This document shows positions 61,331-64,000 of a stretch of 64,000 nt of DNA, piece after piece. The stretch is taken from the NCBI GenBank assembly GCA_001898935.1, contig MKVT01000009.1:124001-188000 (forward strand), written 5' to 3'. The stretch comes from Paludibacter sp. 47-17 (GTDB lineage: Bacteria > Bacteroidota > Bacteroidia > Bacteroidales > Paludibacteraceae). The notes beneath the pieces were generated by a model. The model was not told the DNA's origin, did not search any database, and was given only the letters and a program-made list of their open reading frames with translations. Both the position numbers and the translations under genes were made by a program. Positions within the stretch are counted from its first letter, which is position 1; each line of letters opens with the position of its first letter.

Positions 61331-62631
61331 GCGAGTGTAAAGAATATAAACTAAAAGAGGTAGTTTCTTTTATAGACTATAGAGGAAAAAGAGGCTGTCT
61401 CAAAAAACAAATTCTGAGCAAAAAAAACTGCCTTGCAATTTTTTCAATTACAAGACAGCCTCTTCCTTTGATTACTGCAAAGATTGTGAAAAATGGAGTC
61501 ATACAAGAGCCAACTGAATTTATTTCTTTTGAAGATTACAAAAGCTGGATGAATCGTGGATTTCCTGAGGTTGGCGATGTCGTAATGACAACCGAAGCTC
61601 CTTTAGGTGAAGTCGCACAAATTAAGGATGCGAGTTTTGCTTTGGCACAAAGGATTATTACTATGAGAGGTAGAGATGGTTTACTTCATAGTGGATATTT
61701 AAAGTATTTCTTACAATCAAATATCGGTCAGGCTCGCTTAAAAGAAAGAGAAACAGGCACGACGGTTACGGGAATTAAGTCCTCTGAATTGAAAGAAGTA
61801 CTTATTTCGACACCTGAATATAATACTCAAACCGCCATTGTCGAAATCCTTTCTTCCCTCGACGATAAGATAGAACTCAATAATCAAATCAATAAAGACT
61901 TGGAAGCCCTTGCACAAGCACTTTTCAAGCAATGGTTTATCGACTTTGAGTTCCCTAACGAAGATGGATTGCCTTATAAATCCTCAGGCGGTGAAATGGT
62001 GGATAGTGTGTTAGGGGAAATTCCGAAAGGGTGGAGTGTTAATCAATTATCTGATCTTATTCAAATAACAGGAGGTGGAACGCCTAAACGATCTAACGAC
62101 GAGTTTTGGAACGGAAATATACCTTGGTTTTCTATCAGAGATATTTCAAATAATTCTCAGGCTATTATAATTGATACTGTTGAGAAAATTACTGAATTGG
62201 GTTTAAAATCTTCTTCAACAAAACTTCTTCCAAAAGGAACTACAATTATTACTGCTCGTGGTACTGTTGGTAAACTTGCATTTATTTCTATTCCAATGGC
62301 TATGAATCAATCTTGTTATGGAATAAACGGCAAAGATGGGATAGGGAATTATTACAATTACTACAATATCAAACAGGCAGTTAAGTTATTACAACAAAAT
62401 ACACATGGTGCTGTTTTTGATACAATAACAACTACTACTTTCAATACTGTTTCAGTTCCATTTGGTAATGTTGATTTGACAATAAATTTCGACAATATAG
62501 TTCATGAATTATTTGAAAGCATAGAGAACAATCTAAAAGAAAACAAAAATCTTTCAAATTTAAGAGACATACTTCTCCCAAAACTAATCTCTGGCGAGTT
62601 AAATGTCACCAATAATTCGGTGGAAATATAA
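61327..62631 (+). CDS. hsdS: Type I restriction-modification specificity subunit HsdS
   Basis: HsdS holds the two target-recognition domains of a type I R-M complex. The 434-residue protein has TRD1 (residues about 5-165), the conserved helical spacer ILSSLDDKIELNNQINKDLEALAQALFKQWF, and TRD2 (about 235-385, GEIPKGWSVNQLSDL, GGGTPKRSNDEFW), then a terminal helix (NLRDILLPKLISGEL). No hsdM or hsdR is in the window. Residues 22-46 of TRD1 are encoded by a 76-bp inverted-repeat element that displaces the usual short loop between DYRGK and PLITAK. The frame is intact. Confidence 0.93.
   Translation: MSECKEYKLKEVVSFIDYRGKRGCLKKQILSKKNCLAIFSITRQPLPLITAKIVKNGVIQEPTEFISFEDYKSWMNRGFPEVGDVVMTTEAPLGEVAQIKDASFALAQRIITMRGRDGLLHSGYLKYFLQSNIGQARLKERETGTTVTGIKSSELKEVLISTPEYNTQTAIVEILSSLDDKIELNNQINKDLEALAQALFKQWFIDFEFPNEDGLPYKSSGGEMVDSVLGEIPKGWSVNQLSDLIQITGGGTPKRSNDEFWNGNIPWFSIRDISNNSQAIIIDTVEKITELGLKSSSTKLLPKGTTIITARGTVGKLAFISIPMAMNQSCYGINGKDGIGNYYNYYNIKQAVKLLQQNTHGAVFDTITTTTFNTVSVPFGNVDLTINFDNIVHELFESIENNLKENKNLSNLRDILLPKLISGELNVTNNSVEI
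61389..61464. mobile_element. 76-bp inverted-repeat (MITE-like) insert within hsdS
   Basis: Perfect 12-base terminal inverted repeats (AAGAGGCTGTCT at 61389-61400 and its complement at 61453-61464) flank an A/T-rich centre. From memory, GAGGCTGTCT ends resemble insertion-sequence termini frequent in Bacteroidota. It falls between codons for DYRGK and PLITAK and keeps the frame. No transposase is present, so it would be a deletion remnant or a non-autonomous element. No clear target-site duplication is visible. Confidence 0.6.
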
Positions 62632-62679
62632 TATTCTATAAAATCAAAAAGTCATTAACCTTTTTCGTAAATAATTTTG

Positions 62680-62687
62680 TATATTTG
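62680..62687 (+). promoter_or_regulatory. -7 promoter element abutting the higB start
   Basis: TATATTTG matches TAnnTTTG exactly but ends only 2 bases before the GTG start of higB. A transcript from it would be leaderless or nearly so. Confidence 0.45.
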
Positions 62688-62689
62688 CA

Positions 62690-63022
62690 GTGAAAATAAC
62701 ATACAAGAATAAAAAACTGGAGAAATCACTCACTGATGATAAGGAACTTATCAAGACTTATGGTGAGCTGGCAAAGAAGATTAAGCAGCGTGTAAAGGAG
62801 TTGACGGAAGCAGATAGTTTACTCGTTATTTCTCAGCTTCCGGCTTTGCGCTTACACCCTTATAAAGGTAACAGAATTGGTGAATGGTCAATCGATATCA
62901 AAGAAAACTGGCGCATAATCTTTGAAATTGCCCAAGACCCAATACCCAAACAAGATGGCGGAGGCGTTAACCTCCTTTTGATTACAGCCATTGAAGTAGT
63001 TTCAGTAGAAGACCCTCATTAA
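62690..63022 (+). CDS. higB: HigB/RelE-family toxin
   Basis: This 110-residue protein has the RelE/HigB core LRLHPYKGNRIGEWSIDIKENWRIIFEI, with basic residues (His, Lys, Arg) of the type used in ribosome-dependent mRNA cleavage. It is followed after 12 bases by an XRE-type gene, the toxin-first order of higBA systems. GTG 62690 is the only usable start: a stop lies six codons upstream and no ATG occurs before the conserved core. Confidence 0.88.
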   Translation: MKITYKNKKLEKSLTDDKELIKTYGELAKKIKQRVKELTEADSLLVISQLPALRLHPYKGNRIGEWSIDIKENWRIIFEIAQDPIPKQDGGGVNLLLITAIEVVSVEDPH

Positions 63023-63034
63023 AAAACGAAAGTC

Positions 63035-64000
63035 ATGACTAATTTAGAAGCAAAAAAATCACTCTTATCCTGCCCGGGTGATACAATTCAAGAAACAATA
63101 GACGAAATAGGTATGTCGCAAGCCGAATTGGCTGAGCGTATTGGCAGGTCTGTGCCCAAACTAAACGAACTGATAAAGGGAAAAGCACCCATAACGAAAG
63201 AAACAGCCACTAAACTCGAATACGTATTAGGCATTCCGGCAATCTTTTGGCTCAATTTAGAACGTAGTTATCAGGACGAACTACTGGAAATTGAGCAAAT
63301 GGAGTTTTTGGAACGATGTATTGAATGGCTAAAAGCATTCCCTGTTTCTGCAATGAAAAAATTAGGACTTTTACCAAAAACGAACGAAAGTTCTGTTTTG
63401 GTTGAAAGTCTATTGAAATTTTTCAGAGTGGCTTCGCCTGTTCAGTGGTCAAGTTTATATACAAATAACGAATTGGCATTTAAAATAAACCTCAATCACA
63501 CTGCCGAACCTCAGGCTATTTCGGTATGGTTGCGTTTGGGAGAACTACAAGCTGAAAAAATCCAAACTGCCGAATTTGATAAAAAATTAATTCGTGAGCG
63601 TTTTGATAAAATTCAGGATATATGTTTTCGAAATCCTGAGAATTGGAAAGAGGCTTTGCAACAAATTTGCAGTGAATGCGGTATTGCATTGGTATATACA
63701 CCCTGTATATCTAAAGCTCCGATATATGGAGCCACAAGGTGGATTAGAAACAGTACCAAGCCACTAATTCAAATTACGGACCGCCAAAAAGATTATAATG
63801 CGTTTTGGTTTACTTTCTTCCATGAATTAGCCCATATTTTGCTACATGGCAAAAAAGATATTTTTATTGAAGGTTTAGGAGATATTGCCCCTGACAAAGA
63901 AAAAGAGGACGAAGCAGATGCTTTTGCAGCTCGAATGTTGTTGTCCGAAAAAGAAAGAAATGAACTGTTTCGCAATACCAATTATTCTACTGAATTGATT
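63035..64000 (+). CDS. XRE antitoxin-like protein fused to an ImmA/IrrE metallopeptidase (3' end outside window)
   Basis: An open frame from ATG 63035 runs to the window end (322 codons without stop). Residues about 15-80 are a HigA-like helix-turn-helix (MSQAELAERIGRSVPKLNELIKG, TATKLEYVLGIPAIFWLNLE). A helical linker follows, then an ImmA/IrrE zinc-peptidase domain with HELAH at residues 263-267 and a downstream acidic EDEADAFAARMLL. This fusion could neutralise HigB and cleave a regulator, or itself, under stress. It follows higB by 12 bases. Confidence 0.88.
   Translation, partial: MTNLEAKKSLLSCPGDTIQETIDEIGMSQAELAERIGRSVPKLNELIKGKAPITKETATKLEYVLGIPAIFWLNLERSYQDELLEIEQMEFLERCIEWLKAFPVSAMKKLGLLPKTNESSVLVESLLKFFRVASPVQWSSLYTNNELAFKINLNHTAEPQAISVWLRLGELQAEKIQTAEFDKKLIRERFDKIQDICFRNPENWKEALQQICSECGIALVYTPCISKAPIYGATRWIRNSTKPLIQITDRQKDYNAFWFTFFHELAHILLHGKKDIFIEGLGDIAPDKEKEDEADAFAARMLLSEKERNELFRNTNYSTELI

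Noticed and set aside
61327-62631. Phase variation of hsdS by recombination with a second hsdS copy
   Set aside because: No second hsdS, invertase gene or long inverted repeats flank the gene in this window; the short repeats lie inside one TRD only.
1-64000. tRNA, rRNA, CRISPR arrays and known riboswitches
   Set aside because: Reading both strands showed no cloverleaf with conserved T-loop, no regularly spaced repeats and no recognised riboswitch core. A covariance-model scan would be decisive.

Overview
The window reads as chromosomal DNA of a Bacteroidota, most likely Bacteroidales. The evidence is a SusC/SusD pair, a type IX secretion (T9SS) C-terminal domain, a DAHP synthase fused to chorismate mutase, the Bacteroidota arrangement of the dcw cluster, and repeated promoter motifs of the TAnnTTTG type at fitting distances from genes. 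The genus cannot be fixed from the sequence alone. Most of the window has moderately high GC; the last 3.5 kb is clearly AT-richer and looks acquired.

Layout. 1-5.1 kb: pnuC, fabI, and an aromatic amino acid operon on the minus strand (pheA, aminotransferase, DAHP synthase/chorismate mutase). A complete attenuator precedes this operon: a Bacteroidota promoter, an 18-codon leader peptide with 6 Phe and 4 Tyr codons, an antiterminator segment and an intrinsic terminator. 5.1-12.6 kb: lipid kinase, RNase R, a lipoprotein, an Smr-domain protein, a long QueA-like protein and a zinc metallopeptidase. 12.6-27.9 kb: the complete dcw cell-wall and division cluster (mraZ to ftsZ, minus strand, without murF). 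28-34 kb: acyltransferase, rimM, glutathione peroxidase, an unknown membrane protein, a small XRE regulator with two palindromic operators, and gdhA. 34-39.4 kb: iorA-iorB-paaK-ACT-aminotransferase, linking aromatic amino acids to aryl-acetyl-CoA and aryl acids. 39.4-43.4 kb: zinc-ribbon membrane protein, MntP, DUF4861 protein, membrane-bound AraC regulator.

43.7-60.2 kb is a surface and glycan accessory region: a T9SS-exported protein, a PL11 rhamnogalacturonan lyase, an exported PHP-domain protein, SusC/SusD, an exported calcineurin-like phosphoesterase, a HIT protein, a CotH-like lipoprotein, RmuC and a DUF1080 protein. 60.5-64 kb is an AT-rich defence or mobile-type island: a small unknown protein, a PD-(D/E)XK-like protein translationally coupled to an HsdS specificity subunit with no HsdM or HsdR in view, and a HigB toxin followed by an XRE-ImmA/IrrE fusion cut by the window end. 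The hsdS gene carries a 76-bp inverted-repeat element in frame inside its first recognition domain.

The most notable findings are the Phe/Tyr attenuator of the pheA operon, the element inside hsdS together with its nuclease-like partner, the twin operators of the small XRE gene, and a full-length gene with a shrunken, split relative 8 kb away.
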